DNA of 64,000 bases from Streptomyces sp. WMMC940 (GTDB lineage: Bacteria; Actinomycetota; Actinomycetes; Streptomycetales; Streptomycetaceae). The notes beneath the pieces are model-generated. The model searched no databases, was not told where the DNA came from, and saw nothing but the letters and a program-made list of their open reading frames with translations. Within the stretch, counting starts at the first letter, position 1, and each line of letters opens with the position of its first letter. The stretch covers positions 4,471,501-4,535,500 of the forward strand of contig NZ_JAPZBC010000001.1 of NCBI RefSeq assembly GCF_027460265.1, in the 5' to 3' direction. Below are positions 10,794 to 18,626 of this stretch, piece after piece. Made by a program: the position numbers and the translations under genes.

Positions 10794-11666
10794 TTATGTC
10801 CGATTTAATGGATCGGCTGCGGATGCAGCCCCTACTATGCCGTACCACCAGCCTTCGATGCGACGGTACAACTCGGCGCTCTGCCGCACCTGGATGACGA
10901 GGCAACCCCGATAGCGCGGGCCCACGTTCTTGCGGACGGTCTTCGGGTTGTGCCGTTTGAGCGTGGTCTTGCCGAACGTTGCGACGTCCGCCCCGACGAG
11001 GTCGGCCCAGTATCGCTCTGCGGCGTGTACCTCGGCCGACTCGTGGATCATCACGTGGAACCTCAGGCGAACCCTCTCGACTCCGACCAGGTCGAGCCAT
11101 GCGAGGAATAGTGTGATCATGCTGGGGTCGCTGTTGACGAAGGTCACCCGCTCCCGGCGCGCATGAGGTTTGTCCTTGGTGCCCTCGGCCCAGTACAGGC
11201 CGACTCCGATCAGGTGAAGCTCCCGGTCGGTGAGCGAACCGACCTCGGCTGCGGCGCGGGACTTGGCCTGCTGTCGCTCCGCCTCCCTCCTCGGGCCCTC
11301 GTGCTCCCAGCGCTTGCGGGCCGCCAGACCGGCCTGCTCGGCCGGTGTGCGCCGGACCGGCGCCGGCAGGTCACGCACCCACAGTGAGATCGAGCTCTTG
11401 GAGCACCCCAACTCGACCTGGATCTGGTCGTAGGTCATCCCTTGCAGTCGGAGCTCGCGCGCCTTCGCCCGCAGGTCGTCCTTCGCGTTCGGGCGCCTGG
11501 TCCAGTCGGGTGGCGGCTCCCCCTTCACGAGGCGGTTGAGGATGTCGTTGTTGCCGATGTGGAGCCGGTCGCGGATCTGGCGGAGGCTGAGGCCTTCGCG
11601 GCGCAGCGCGATCGCCTGTCTGCGGAGGCCTTCGAAGTCGGCGTACGGGCCGGTCGTGGAGGTCAT
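10794..11666 (-). CDS. Double HTH protein with a LAGLIDADG-like C-terminal domain; contains a TTA codon
   Basis: 290 residues. Two successive resolvase/Hin-like HTH units (about 10-48 and 62-98: EGLSLRQIRDRLHIGNNDIL and QGMTYDQIQVELGCSKSSIS), a basic linker, then about 130 residues beginning LIGVGLYWAEGTKDK and continuing through FVNSDPSMITLFLAWL to GPRYRGCLVIQV. The last part resembles the LAGLIDADG fold of homing endonucleases and WhiA by pattern only. Codon 287 (10806-10808) is TTA, the only TTA found in any gene here, so translation should need bldA. No clear ribosome site precedes the ATG. A DNA-binding role is likely; nuclease activity is unproven. Confidence 0.75.
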   Translation of the reverse strand: MTSTTGPYADFEGLRRQAIALRREGLSLRQIRDRLHIGNNDILNRLVKGEPPPDWTRRPNAKDDLRAKARELRLQGMTYDQIQVELGCSKSSISLWVRDLPAPVRRTPAEQAGLAARKRWEHEGPRREAERQQAKSRAAAEVGSLTDRELHLIGVGLYWAEGTKDKPHARRERVTFVNSDPSMITLFLAWLDLVGVERVRLRFHVMIHESAEVHAAERYWADLVGADVATFGKTTLKRHNPKTVRKNVGPRYRGCLVIQVRQSAELYRRIEGWWYGIVGAASAADPLNRT

Positions 11667-11808
11667 GCGCCCAGGTTCGTCCGGAATGCGGACATCCGGG
11701 TCGAAGATGTGGTCGATTCACCTGTTCGAGCGGTCGTCGCGGGTTGTGACCTCGTTCGATCACGTTCCGTGCTGTGGAAGCCGCCGGAAAATCGCTCGAC
11801 CGCTTTCG

Positions 11809-11814
11809 TAGTCT
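11809..11814 (+). promoter_or_regulatory. -10 hexamer TAGTCT placed for a leaderless histidine-kinase mRNA
   Basis: TANNNT ends seven bases before the ATG at 11822. GGGAGG ends one base before the ATG, too close to act as a ribosome site, which favours leaderless initiation. Confidence 0.45.
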
Positions 11815-11821
11815 GGGAGGC

Positions 11822-13168
11822 ATGACCACAACGGGGGCACACCAGGACTCCGCGGACGACGCGTCGCCGCGGAGCCTGCTGTGGTGGGGACGGCGGCGGA
11901 GTGCGGTGCTGGACGTGGGGCTCGGTCTCGTGTCCGCGGCGGAGTGCGCGCTGGAGGGGGTGCGGTTCTCGGAGACGGCAGCGCTGCCCGTTCCGGTGGG
12001 GGTGGTCTTCGGGCTGCTCGCCGGGTCGGTGCTGGTGCTGCGCCGGCGCTGGCCGGTCGCCGTGGTGCTGGTGTCGATCGCCATCACGCCGGCCGAGATG
12101 GGCTTCCTGATGGGGATCGTCGGGCTGTACACGCTCGCCGCGTCGGAAGCGCCGCGGCGGGTGATCGCGGCGCTGGCGGGGATGTCGTTGCTGGGGACGC
12201 TGATCGTCACGTTCGTCAGGACGCGGCAGGACGTGGCGACGGCCGATTTCGATCCGGGTCCCTGGTACGTGCCGGTGGTGTCGGTCGTGATGTCGATCGG
12301 ACTGACCGCTCCGCCGTTGCTGCTGGGGCTGTACGTGGGGGCGCGGCGGCGGCTGATGGAGAGCCTGCGGGAGCGTGCGGTCAGTCTGGAGCAGGAGTTG
12401 TCCCTGCTGGCCGACCGTGCGGAGCAGCAGGCGCAGTGGGCGCGTACGGAGGAGCGGACGCGGATCGCGCGGGAGATGCACGACGTGGTGGCGCACCGGG
12501 TGAGTCTCATGGTGGTGCATGCGGCGGCGTTGCAGGCGGTGGCGTTGAAGGATCCGCAGAAGGCGGTGAAGAACGCGGCCCTGGTGGGGGACATGGGCCG
12601 GCAGGCGTTGACGGAGTTGCGGGAGATGCTGGGGGTGCTGCGGTCGGGCGAGGAGGTCGCGGCGCGGGCGGCGGCGGAGCCGGTGCCGTTGGCGGCGGTG
12701 GGAGCGGCGGCCGCGGCTGCCGCCGAGGCCGCCGAGGCCGAGGTGACGGCTGAGGGGCCGTCGTTGGCGGATCTCGGCTCGTTGGTGGAGCAGTCGCGGC
12801 TGGCGGGGATGGTGGTCGAGTTCTCGGTGCACGGTGAGTCGCGCGGGTACCGGCCGGAGGTGGAGCAGACGGCGTTCCGGGTGGTGCAGGAGGCGTTGAC
12901 GAACGTGCACAAGCATGCGGCGGGTGCGAAGGCGTGGGTGCGGGTCGCCCATCGTGATGCGGAGATCGCGATGCAGGTGGAGAACGGTCCGTCGGAGCGG
13001 GGTGCGGCGGACGCGGGTCTGCCGAGCGGGGGCAACGGTCTGGTGGGTATGCGGGAGCGGGTGTCGGCGCTGGGCGGTGTGTTCGTGTCGGGGCCGACGG
13101 ACGGGGGCGGTTTTCGGGTGTCGGCGGTGCTGCCGATGGAGTTGCCGGTGGAGTCGTCGGTGGTGTGA
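11822..13168 (+). CDS. Two-component sensor histidine kinase (NarL/HPK7 type), no adjacent response regulator
   Basis: 448 residues. Four to five hydrophobic spans fill about residues 30-180, then a coiled coil leads to the HisKA_3 dimerisation helix ERTRIAREMHDVVAHRVS with phospho-acceptor His220, and a HATPase with FRVVQEALTNVHKHA (N-box) and NGLVGMRERV (G-box). An Ala/Glu-rich insertion separates the two. The family normally pairs with a LuxR-type regulator, but the flanking genes are a HTH protein and a SUKH-3 protein, so this is an orphan. Third codon positions are unusually rich in G rather than C, as in the following island. Confidence 0.88.
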   Translation: MTTTGAHQDSADDASPRSLLWWGRRRSAVLDVGLGLVSAAECALEGVRFSETAALPVPVGVVFGLLAGSVLVLRRRWPVAVVLVSIAITPAEMGFLMGIVGLYTLAASEAPRRVIAALAGMSLLGTLIVTFVRTRQDVATADFDPGPWYVPVVSVVMSIGLTAPPLLLGLYVGARRRLMESLRERAVSLEQELSLLADRAEQQAQWARTEERTRIAREMHDVVAHRVSLMVVHAAALQAVALKDPQKAVKNAALVGDMGRQALTELREMLGVLRSGEEVAARAAAEPVPLAAVGAAAAAAAEAAEAEVTAEGPSLADLGSLVEQSRLAGMVVEFSVHGESRGYRPEVEQTAFRVVQEALTNVHKHAAGAKAWVRVAHRDAEIAMQVENGPSERGAADAGLPSGGNGLVGMRERVSALGGVFVSGPTDGGGFRVSAVLPMELPVESSVV

Positions 13169-13506
13169 GCGTCCGCGGGCGCTCTTCGGCTTCCGCGCGA
13201 TGGTGGCCCGGTGTTCCGGGCGTACGGGGTGGTCCGGTGTGCCCGGGGGAATCGGCCGGTCGGTCCGGTGTTCTCGGTGAACCGGCCGGTCCGGTGTGCC
13301 GGGGGGATCGGCCGGCCGCCCGGGGTGGCGCTCTGTTGGTCCGGTCCGGTGGGCCGGTGTTCCGTGCCGTGGTGGCCCGGCGGGGGTGGTCGCCCCCGCC
13401 GGGCCTTGTGCTGTCCGTCGCTGTCCGTCCCGGTGCCCCGGGGTTGTGGTGCCCCGTGCCTGCGCCGCCCCGGGGTTGTGGTGCCCCCGTGCCGCGGGGC
13501 CGGGGC
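13169..13506. other. Intergenic region with degenerate GGTCCGGTGT-type repeats
   Basis: No convincing gene. It contains several imperfect GGTCCGGTGTKCC-like units at 13208-13370, the terminator at 13374-13405, and a direct repeat CCCCGGGGTTGTGGTGCCCC-like pair near 13437 and 13470. It separates two convergent transcripts. Confidence 0.6.
13374..13405. terminator. Bidirectional terminator between histidine kinase and SUKH-3 gene
   Basis: A perfect 13-bp GC stem (13374-13386 with 13393-13405), six-base loop, followed by TTGTG on the plus strand. Confidence 0.75.
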
Positions 13507-14001
13507 TCAGGACGTGGTGAGGCGGGCGGGCTGGTTGCCGTTGACGAGTGTGACGAGGGCCTGGTCGAGGTCGGGGCCGAGGTACCAGTCGCCGGTGTGG
13601 TCGACGCTGTAGACGCGGCCTTCGGTGTCGATGGCGAGGACGGCCTGGGCGTCGCCTTCTTCTCCGAGGGGGGCGATCTCGGTGTCGAGGGCGCGGCCGA
13701 GGTCGCTCAGGGTACGCGCGAGGTGGAGTCCGGCGAGGGGGTCGAGGCGGAGGGCCGCCGGTGCGGTCTGGCGGCCGGGTCCGGGCGGGGTGATGTGGAG
13801 GGCACCGAATTCGGCCCAGGCTTCGACGGCCGCGGGGAAGACGGCGTGCCGGTGGCCGCCGGGGGAGACGTGGGCGCGCAGGGTGTCGGCCCAGTGCTCG
13901 GCGAGTTTGATGTCCCAGCGGCCCGGTTGCCATCCCGCGTCGCGCAGGGCTGCGTCGACGGCGACGGGGAAACGGGTGGTGCTGAGGGGGTGGTCGGGCA
14001 T
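13507..14001 (-). CDS. SUKH-3 family immunity-type protein
   Basis: 164 residues of SUKH-superfamily character. The N-terminal part holds HWADTLRAHVSPGGHRHAVFP and VEAWAEFGALHI; the C-terminal part ends YSVDHTGDWYLGPDLDQAL, the conserved GDWYLG-type strand of this class. SUKH proteins are immunity factors that neutralise toxin domains, especially nucleases and deaminases. It lies ten bases after the stop of the YwqJ-like deaminase on the same strand and has no good ribosome site, so translation is probably coupled. Its likely partner is that deaminase. Confidence 0.8.
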   Translation of the reverse strand: MPDHPLSTTRFPVAVDAALRDAGWQPGRWDIKLAEHWADTLRAHVSPGGHRHAVFPAAVEAWAEFGALHITPPGPGRQTAPAALRLDPLAGLHLARTLSDLGRALDTEIAPLGEEGDAQAVLAIDTEGRVYSVDHTGDWYLGPDLDQALVTLVNGNQPARLTTS

Positions 14002-14011
14002 GTGTGTGCGT

Positions 14012-14533
14012 TCAGCCGTTCTCGTTCAGGGTGGGGTCGACGGTGCGTACGCCGAAGTGGGCGAGCATCGCCGTGCAGGAGCGGCAGGGGGCGGCGTAGC
14101 TGCCGTGGAGGGGGTCGCCGTCCTCGCGGATGCGCCGGGTGGTGAGTTTGGCGTGCTTGAGGGCGCGGCGGGCTTCGCCGGGGGTGAGGGGTTTGCGTTG
14201 GGCGCGTTTGGAGCGTGCCGCGTCGGTGGCGCCGATGTGGCGGGAGAGCAGGATGGCTTCGGGGCACCGGCCGGTGAAGCGTTCGCGCTGGCCGCTGGTG
14301 AGGGTGTCGAGGAAGTCCTGGACGAGCGGGTGGAGGGTGGGGGCCTGGTCGCCCTTGGCCGCGGTGCAGGTGAGGATCGTGCCGCGGACGGAGAGCGCGG
14401 CGGCGACGGTGGGCAGGATTCCGTCGCGGCGGAAGCGGAGTACGGGCGGGCGTGCTGCGGCCTCCGCGCTGCTCCAGCTGAGCCTGGGGTCGCCTGTCGT
14501 GGCTGATGGCGACGGTTGCGGTGCCGTGTGCAT
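14012..14533 (-). CDS. YwqJ-related putative deaminase (toxin-type)
   Basis: 173 residues. The zinc-deaminase signature is complete in the YwqJ form: Cys90-Pro-Glu92 in GRCPEAILL replaces the usual H-x-E, and Pro149-Cys150-Arg-Ser-Cys153 provides the PCxxC ligands in HGSYAAPCRSCTAML. YwqJ-like deaminases are toxin modules predicted to act on nucleic acids or nucleotides. There is no signal peptide, TM segment or secretion marker (no WXG or LXG domain). A GGGAGGG site is ten bases upstream. It is immediately followed by a SUKH-3 gene, a toxin/immunity arrangement. Confidence 0.82.
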   Translation of the reverse strand: MHTAPQPSPSATTGDPRLSWSSAEAAARPPVLRFRRDGILPTVAAALSVRGTILTCTAAKGDQAPTLHPLVQDFLDTLTSGQRERFTGRCPEAILLSRHIGATDAARSKRAQRKPLTPGEARRALKHAKLTTRRIREDGDPLHGSYAAPCRSCTAMLAHFGVRTVDPTLNENG

Positions 14534-14760
14534 GGTGCTGTTGTCCCTCCCTGCAATCCCCCGAGTTGCTGGGACAGCCTGCCAAATGGGGCGGGTGGTG
14601 CGGAAGCGGGGTGGCTGAAACGTGTATCCGTGTCGTCGGTCTTGGGCTGAGGGTCACGCGGGTGTGACGGTTCGTTACGGGAGCGGAGGGGCGGTGGCCG
14701 TTGTCGCCCCACCGCATAGGCTGTGGTGAACCAGCCGGACGCAGCAGGGGGCATACCGCC

Positions 14761-15768
14761 ATGACGACAGGTCGGATCGGGCTGGGGGCACCTCCCGGCC
14801 CCCAGGGCCGGGAGATCGCAGCGCCGCCGAACGCGGCCTACGCCGGGCAGGTCGTTCACTTCCCGGATCCGGTGAGGGCTGCTCGGCATCCTATGGGTGT
14901 CCGGGTGGATGAGCGCGGTTTTCCGGATTTCTCGCCGTATGCGCGGGCGGCGGCGGAGATCGCCGAGCCCCCGGAGGGTTTCGGCGTCGACGAACTGCGG
15001 CTGACGGACTACGTGTCGGCGAACGCGGTTCTGGCCGCGACGGGTCATGAGCTGTGGGACACGATTCCGCCGGTGGCGACACCGCACGGATGGACGTGGC
15101 ACCACGTGGCGGGGAGCCGCCGGCTGGAGCTGGTGCCGGTCGAGGTGAAGGCGCTGCTGAGGCATCACGGCGGTGTGGCGACGACCGTGGTGGACCACGG
15201 GAAGCGCGGGACCCGTCCGCTGCAGGAGACGCGGCCGGCGCACTTCGGTCTGCCGAAGGGCGCGGTGTCGGTGTCGGAACAGCAACTGCTCGGTGTGGAG
15301 GAGGACTTGGGGTACCGCCTGCCGGGTGCGTACCGCTCGTTCCTGAAGGCGGCCGGTGGGTGCGCGCCGGTGGGTGCGGCGCTCGACGCGGAGCTGGGGC
15401 TGCTGGTGGACCAGCCGTTCTTCACGGTGCGTGAGGAGGCGGCGGTCAACGACCTGCTGTATGTGAACAAGTGCCTGCGGGACCATCTGACGAAGGACTA
15501 TCTGGGCGTCGGTTTCGTCCAGGGCGGTCTGCTGGCGGTCAAGGTCCGTGGCGCGGACGTGGGTTCGGTGTGGTTCTGCGCGTACGACGACGCACGGGAC
15601 CGGGACGGCTTGACGGTGACGGAGTGGGTGGAGCGCCTGTTGCTGCCGTGTGGTGAGGACTTCGACGCGTTCCTGGAACGGCTGGCGGGGAATCCGCCGG
15701 AGCTGGAGACCGTGGCGAACCTGATGGTGGACGGCGGCTTCGCGCGCGCCGTCCCGGTGGGGGAGTGA
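14761..15768 (+). CDS. WHH-type HNH nuclease domain fused to SUKH (SMI1/KNR4) domain
   Basis: 335 residues from the ATG at 14761. The first ~150 residues match the WHH nuclease pattern of polymorphic toxins: FPDFSPYARAAAEI (about 55-68), an acidic ..ANAV segment, then WTWHH at 111-115 followed by LELVPVEVKALLRHHGG. The last ~170 residues are an SMI1/KNR4 (SUKH) immunity domain: VEEDLGYRLPGAYRSFLKAAGG (about 180-200) through VWFCAYDDARDRDGLTVTEW. Toxin and immunity folds in one chain with no export signal is odd. The C-terminal assignment is firm; the nuclease assignment rests on motif reading. The stop overlaps or abuts the next gene. Confidence 0.8.
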   Translation: MTTGRIGLGAPPGPQGREIAAPPNAAYAGQVVHFPDPVRAARHPMGVRVDERGFPDFSPYARAAAEIAEPPEGFGVDELRLTDYVSANAVLAATGHELWDTIPPVATPHGWTWHHVAGSRRLELVPVEVKALLRHHGGVATTVVDHGKRGTRPLQETRPAHFGLPKGAVSVSEQQLLGVEEDLGYRLPGAYRSFLKAAGGCAPVGAALDAELGLLVDQPFFTVREEAAVNDLLYVNKCLRDHLTKDYLGVGFVQGGLLAVKVRGADVGSVWFCAYDDARDRDGLTVTEWVERLLLPCGEDFDAFLERLAGNPPELETVANLMVDGGFARAVPVGE

Positions 15769-15776
15769 GCTTCTCG

Positions 15777-18320
15777 ATGGTCACGTTCGCGCAGGCGCAG
15801 GAGCGCGCGGAGGAGTGGGTCAACGGCGATCTGCCCGCGTACCAGCACCGCGAGGTGCGGGTGCGGGAGTTCGAGCTGGGCTTCGTGGTGTGGGCGGAGG
15901 ACCGCCCCGAGGGGCCGACGTCGGACGGCGGCCGGCAGCGGATGGTGATCGCCCGGGACAGCGGGGAGGCCACGCTGTGGCCGGGGCTGCCGGTGGGTGA
16001 GGTGATCCGCCGCTATGAGGAGGAGTACGGCGTTCCCGGGGCGGGTGCGGCTCCGGCCGCGGCGCCGGCGGAGCGGATCGATCTGAATCAGACGTCGTTC
16101 CTGCTGAGTCCGCCGGAATGGCTGCAGGACGCGGCGGACAGGCTGGGCATTCCGGATCAGCGGGGTGCGCGCGGCGAGGCGGGCGTGACGGCGGCGGGTA
16201 CGTCCGCGGTGGACGCCTCGGCGGGTGCCGGGCCGGGTGCCGGCGCCGTGCCGTCGGAGCGGGACGCGGTGCCCGCTCAGGACGGGACCGGTGGCGGCGT
16301 CACGAACGGCCGTGGTTCGCACGTGGGCGGGAGTGCGTGGCCGGGTGCGGCGGCGGCTTCCGCGTCTCCGGAGCCCTCTGCCGCGGGAGCGGCCGCCTCG
16401 GGCGAGGGACGCCCGCAGGGCGGGACCGGTGGGGACGAGCACGAGCCGTCCGCTTCCGACGGAGTGCCGGCCGTGCCCGCGGGTGCGACGCCGTGGGCCG
16501 GGACGGACACGAACGCCGGCTCGGAGGACGGTTCCGTTCCGCTGCCGGCGACGGTGTTCGCGCCGCCGCTGGCGGGTGCGGACGACGAGGACACCCCGCC
16601 GCCCTCGGTGGGTGCGGACGCGCCGACGGCGCTCATGTCGGGCGGCAGCCAGTTGCCGCGTACGGCGGTGTCGCCCGCCCTCGACCCGCAGGACCGCGGT
16701 GCCGGTGCGGCCGCCACGCCGCCTCAGGGCACTCCCGCGCCGCATTCGGCGGGGGACATCGCGGACGCCGCGACGAGCAAGGCCACGGTGCCGCCGCGGG
16801 GTGCGCGCGTCTCCGGGCAGACGACTCCGCCGCCCCCGGGTGCGCCCGGCGTTCCGGGAGGGCGGCCCGGTGCGGCGCCGGCTCCGGCGGGGCCCGCTGC
16901 GCCGGCGGGCGGTTACGTGCCCACGCAGATGGTCTCCCAGCTCGGCCCGGACGGACCGCAGCCGCCGGGTGCGGGTGCGGACGGTCCGGGTGTGCCGCGG
17001 CCTCCTGGTCCGCCGGGGGTTCCTGGTACGCCGCCGGGTGGGGTGCATCATGCGGCGACGATGCTGGCGAATCCGAGTCCGGTCGGCCCGGGGGCGCCGC
17101 AGCCGCCCGGCCCTCCGGGGCGGGACGTGGGTGCGGACGGTCCGGGTGTGCCGCGGCCTCCTGGTCCGCCGGGGGTTCCTGGTACGCCGCCGGGTGGGGT
17201 GCATCATGCGGCGACGATGCTGGCGAATCCGAGTCCGGTCGGCCCGGGGGCGCCGCAGCCGCCCGGCCCCCCGGGGCCGGTGCCGCACGCCCCGCAGCCC
17301 GGTCCGCAGCCCGCGTACGGCTATCCGCAGCAGCCGCCGGCCGCTGTGCCGACCGTCGGCCCGGGCTACCAGGCCGTGCTGCGCTACCGTGCGCCCGACG
17401 GCTCCGAGCAGCAGCTCATCCGCCGTTCGGCGCCGGGCACGCCGCACCCGGAGTGGCAGATCTTCCACGAGCTGCGCGCCATGAACGTCCCGAGCGACCA
17501 GGTCCTCGAGCTCCACACGGAGCTGGAGTCCTGCGAGCTGCCCGGTGGCTACTGCGCCCGGATGATCCGGGAGACCTGGCCGCAGGCCCGGATCACGAGC
17601 ATCGCCCCGTACGGCAAGGACCACGCCAGCAGGCAGGGCGGCATGCGGCAGCTGCTGACCCACCAGGGCGAGTTGCACCAGGTCGCGGACGGCCCGGCGC
17701 GGCCCGCTCCGGTGCGCGCCCCGCTGCCGCAGGTACCGCCGGCTCCGCCCCTTCCGCCGGAGGGCGTCGCGCATGAGCTGGTGGGGTCGTTCGGGCCGCA
17801 GGGCATCTGCCGGTTCGACCAGCGGGCCGTGTCCCGTCAGGGCGTGCCGGAGATCGTCGCGCGGACGCTGGTGTGGGCGGGTCTCCCGGCGGACTTCGGG
17901 CCGTTCTTCTGGGCGCAGCCGGCCCAGCCGGTGGTGCCGACGCTGGCGGAGCTCGCCGCGCAGCGGCAGGTGCAGCCGGCGTCGGACGCGGGCTCGTACC
18001 TGGTCGTGGGCACCGACTTCGGCCGGGCGATCTGTGTCCAGTACGGGACCGCGCACATCGTGGCGGTGCCGGTGGAGGGCGGTCCCGGCGGGCAGCCGAT
18101 GGCGCCCCAGTTCGTGAACAGCGGGCTGCCGGAGTTCACCCGCTCGCTGGCGCTGCTCGGCCGGATGTGGCGGCTGCGCTTCGGGCTCAACCCCGAGCAG
18201 GCGGGCCGCTGGACGGTCGACTTCCAGGCGCAGCTCGCCGCGCTGGACCCGGCGGCGCTGTCGTCGCCGGAGAGCTGGTGGTCGGTACTGCTGGAGCAGA
18301 TGTGGGACGGACTGATCTGA
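15777..18320 (+). CDS. Imm35/YrhB - Pro-rich linker - nucleic-acid deaminase - SUKH-4 multidomain protein
   Basis: 847 residues from the ATG at 15777; a GTG at 15765 overlapping the previous stop is possible, but the only Shine-Dalgarno-like GGGGGAG suits the ATG better. Domains in order: YrhB/Imm35-like (1-85), about 420 residues of Ala/Pro/Gly-rich linker with a duplicated 52-residue unit, a deaminase-like domain (about 520-630) with H580-T-E582 and C586...C593 in LHTELESCELPGGYC, and SUKH-4 (about 655-847) with VVGTDFGRAICV and a C-terminal SWWSVLLEQMWDGLI helix. The core motif matches toxin deaminases; the termini match immunity folds. No export signal. Confidence 0.78.
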   Translation: MVTFAQAQERAEEWVNGDLPAYQHREVRVREFELGFVVWAEDRPEGPTSDGGRQRMVIARDSGEATLWPGLPVGEVIRRYEEEYGVPGAGAAPAAAPAERIDLNQTSFLLSPPEWLQDAADRLGIPDQRGARGEAGVTAAGTSAVDASAGAGPGAGAVPSERDAVPAQDGTGGGVTNGRGSHVGGSAWPGAAAASASPEPSAAGAAASGEGRPQGGTGGDEHEPSASDGVPAVPAGATPWAGTDTNAGSEDGSVPLPATVFAPPLAGADDEDTPPPSVGADAPTALMSGGSQLPRTAVSPALDPQDRGAGAAATPPQGTPAPHSAGDIADAATSKATVPPRGARVSGQTTPPPPGAPGVPGGRPGAAPAPAGPAAPAGGYVPTQMVSQLGPDGPQPPGAGADGPGVPRPPGPPGVPGTPPGGVHHAATMLANPSPVGPGAPQPPGPPGRDVGADGPGVPRPPGPPGVPGTPPGGVHHAATMLANPSPVGPGAPQPPGPPGPVPHAPQPGPQPAYGYPQQPPAAVPTVGPGYQAVLRYRAPDGSEQQLIRRSAPGTPHPEWQIFHELRAMNVPSDQVLELHTELESCELPGGYCARMIRETWPQARITSIAPYGKDHASRQGGMRQLLTHQGELHQVADGPARPAPVRAPLPQVPPAPPLPPEGVAHELVGSFGPQGICRFDQRAVSRQGVPEIVARTLVWAGLPADFGPFFWAQPAQPVVPTLAELAAQRQVQPASDAGSYLVVGTDFGRAICVQYGTAHIVAVPVEGGPGGQPMAPQFVNSGLPEFTRSLALLGRMWRLRFGLNPEQAGRWTVDFQAQLAALDPAALSSPESWWSVLLEQMWDGLI
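16973..17276 (+). repeat. Exact 141-bp direct repeat inside the linker of the deaminase-SUKH gene
   Basis: Bases 16973-17113 recur identically at 17129-17269, period 156 bp (52 codons, frame kept), and the match resumes to 17120/17276 after one mismatch. Identity at silent sites implies recent tandem duplication. Confidence 0.9.
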
Positions 18321-18626
18321 TCCGCTGAGCGCCGCTCGGCGGCCGGCCCGCCGACGGCCCGGTCGCCGAGCCCTTCGGTGGTCGTGCCCGCATGCCGTCG
18401 CCGGCTGAGGGCCCGGCGGCCGGTCGGTGACGAGGGCGCCCGCGGCCGGGAGCCGTTGCGACGGCGGCGCGGGCAGCGTCCGTGCGCCGGAGCGTGCGCC
18501 GTCGGGCGCCCGATCTGCCTTTCCGGTCGGGCACCCGCTTCCGTGTGGCGGAGTGTCGCGTCATGGGTGCTTCGCCGCGATCCAGCACGATGTTCCCGCG
18601 TCGACCGCTCCGAGAGGAGTCCAGGG
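18321..18626. other. Intergenic, no gene seen
   Basis: 306 bp of GC-rich sequence upstream of the DivIVA-like gene. I see no credible ORF or RNA gene. GAGAGGAG at 18612-18619 is the ribosome site of the next gene. Confidence 0.5.

Noticed and set aside
11371..13933. Long minus frames across the histidine kinase
   Set aside because: Shadows of the kinase, which has a complete HisKA_3/HATPase on the plus strand.
16908..16918. TTA in the deaminase-SUKH gene
   Set aside because: Out of frame (GGT TAC); the same holds for TTA strings at 19239, 27962, 47047 and 52579.
16973..17276. Possible CRISPR array
   Set aside because: Only two long units in frame inside a coding linker; no short palindromic repeats with unique spacers and no cas genes.
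15498..18056. 852-residue minus-strand frame across the deaminase-SUKH gene
   Set aside because: Very Arg-rich; its repeat simply mirrors the plus-strand duplication. The plus strand has recognised domains.
18187..18588. 133-residue minus-strand ORF upstream of the DivIVA-like gene
   Set aside because: Overlaps the end of the SUKH-4 gene, Arg/Pro/Ala-rich, no ribosome site.
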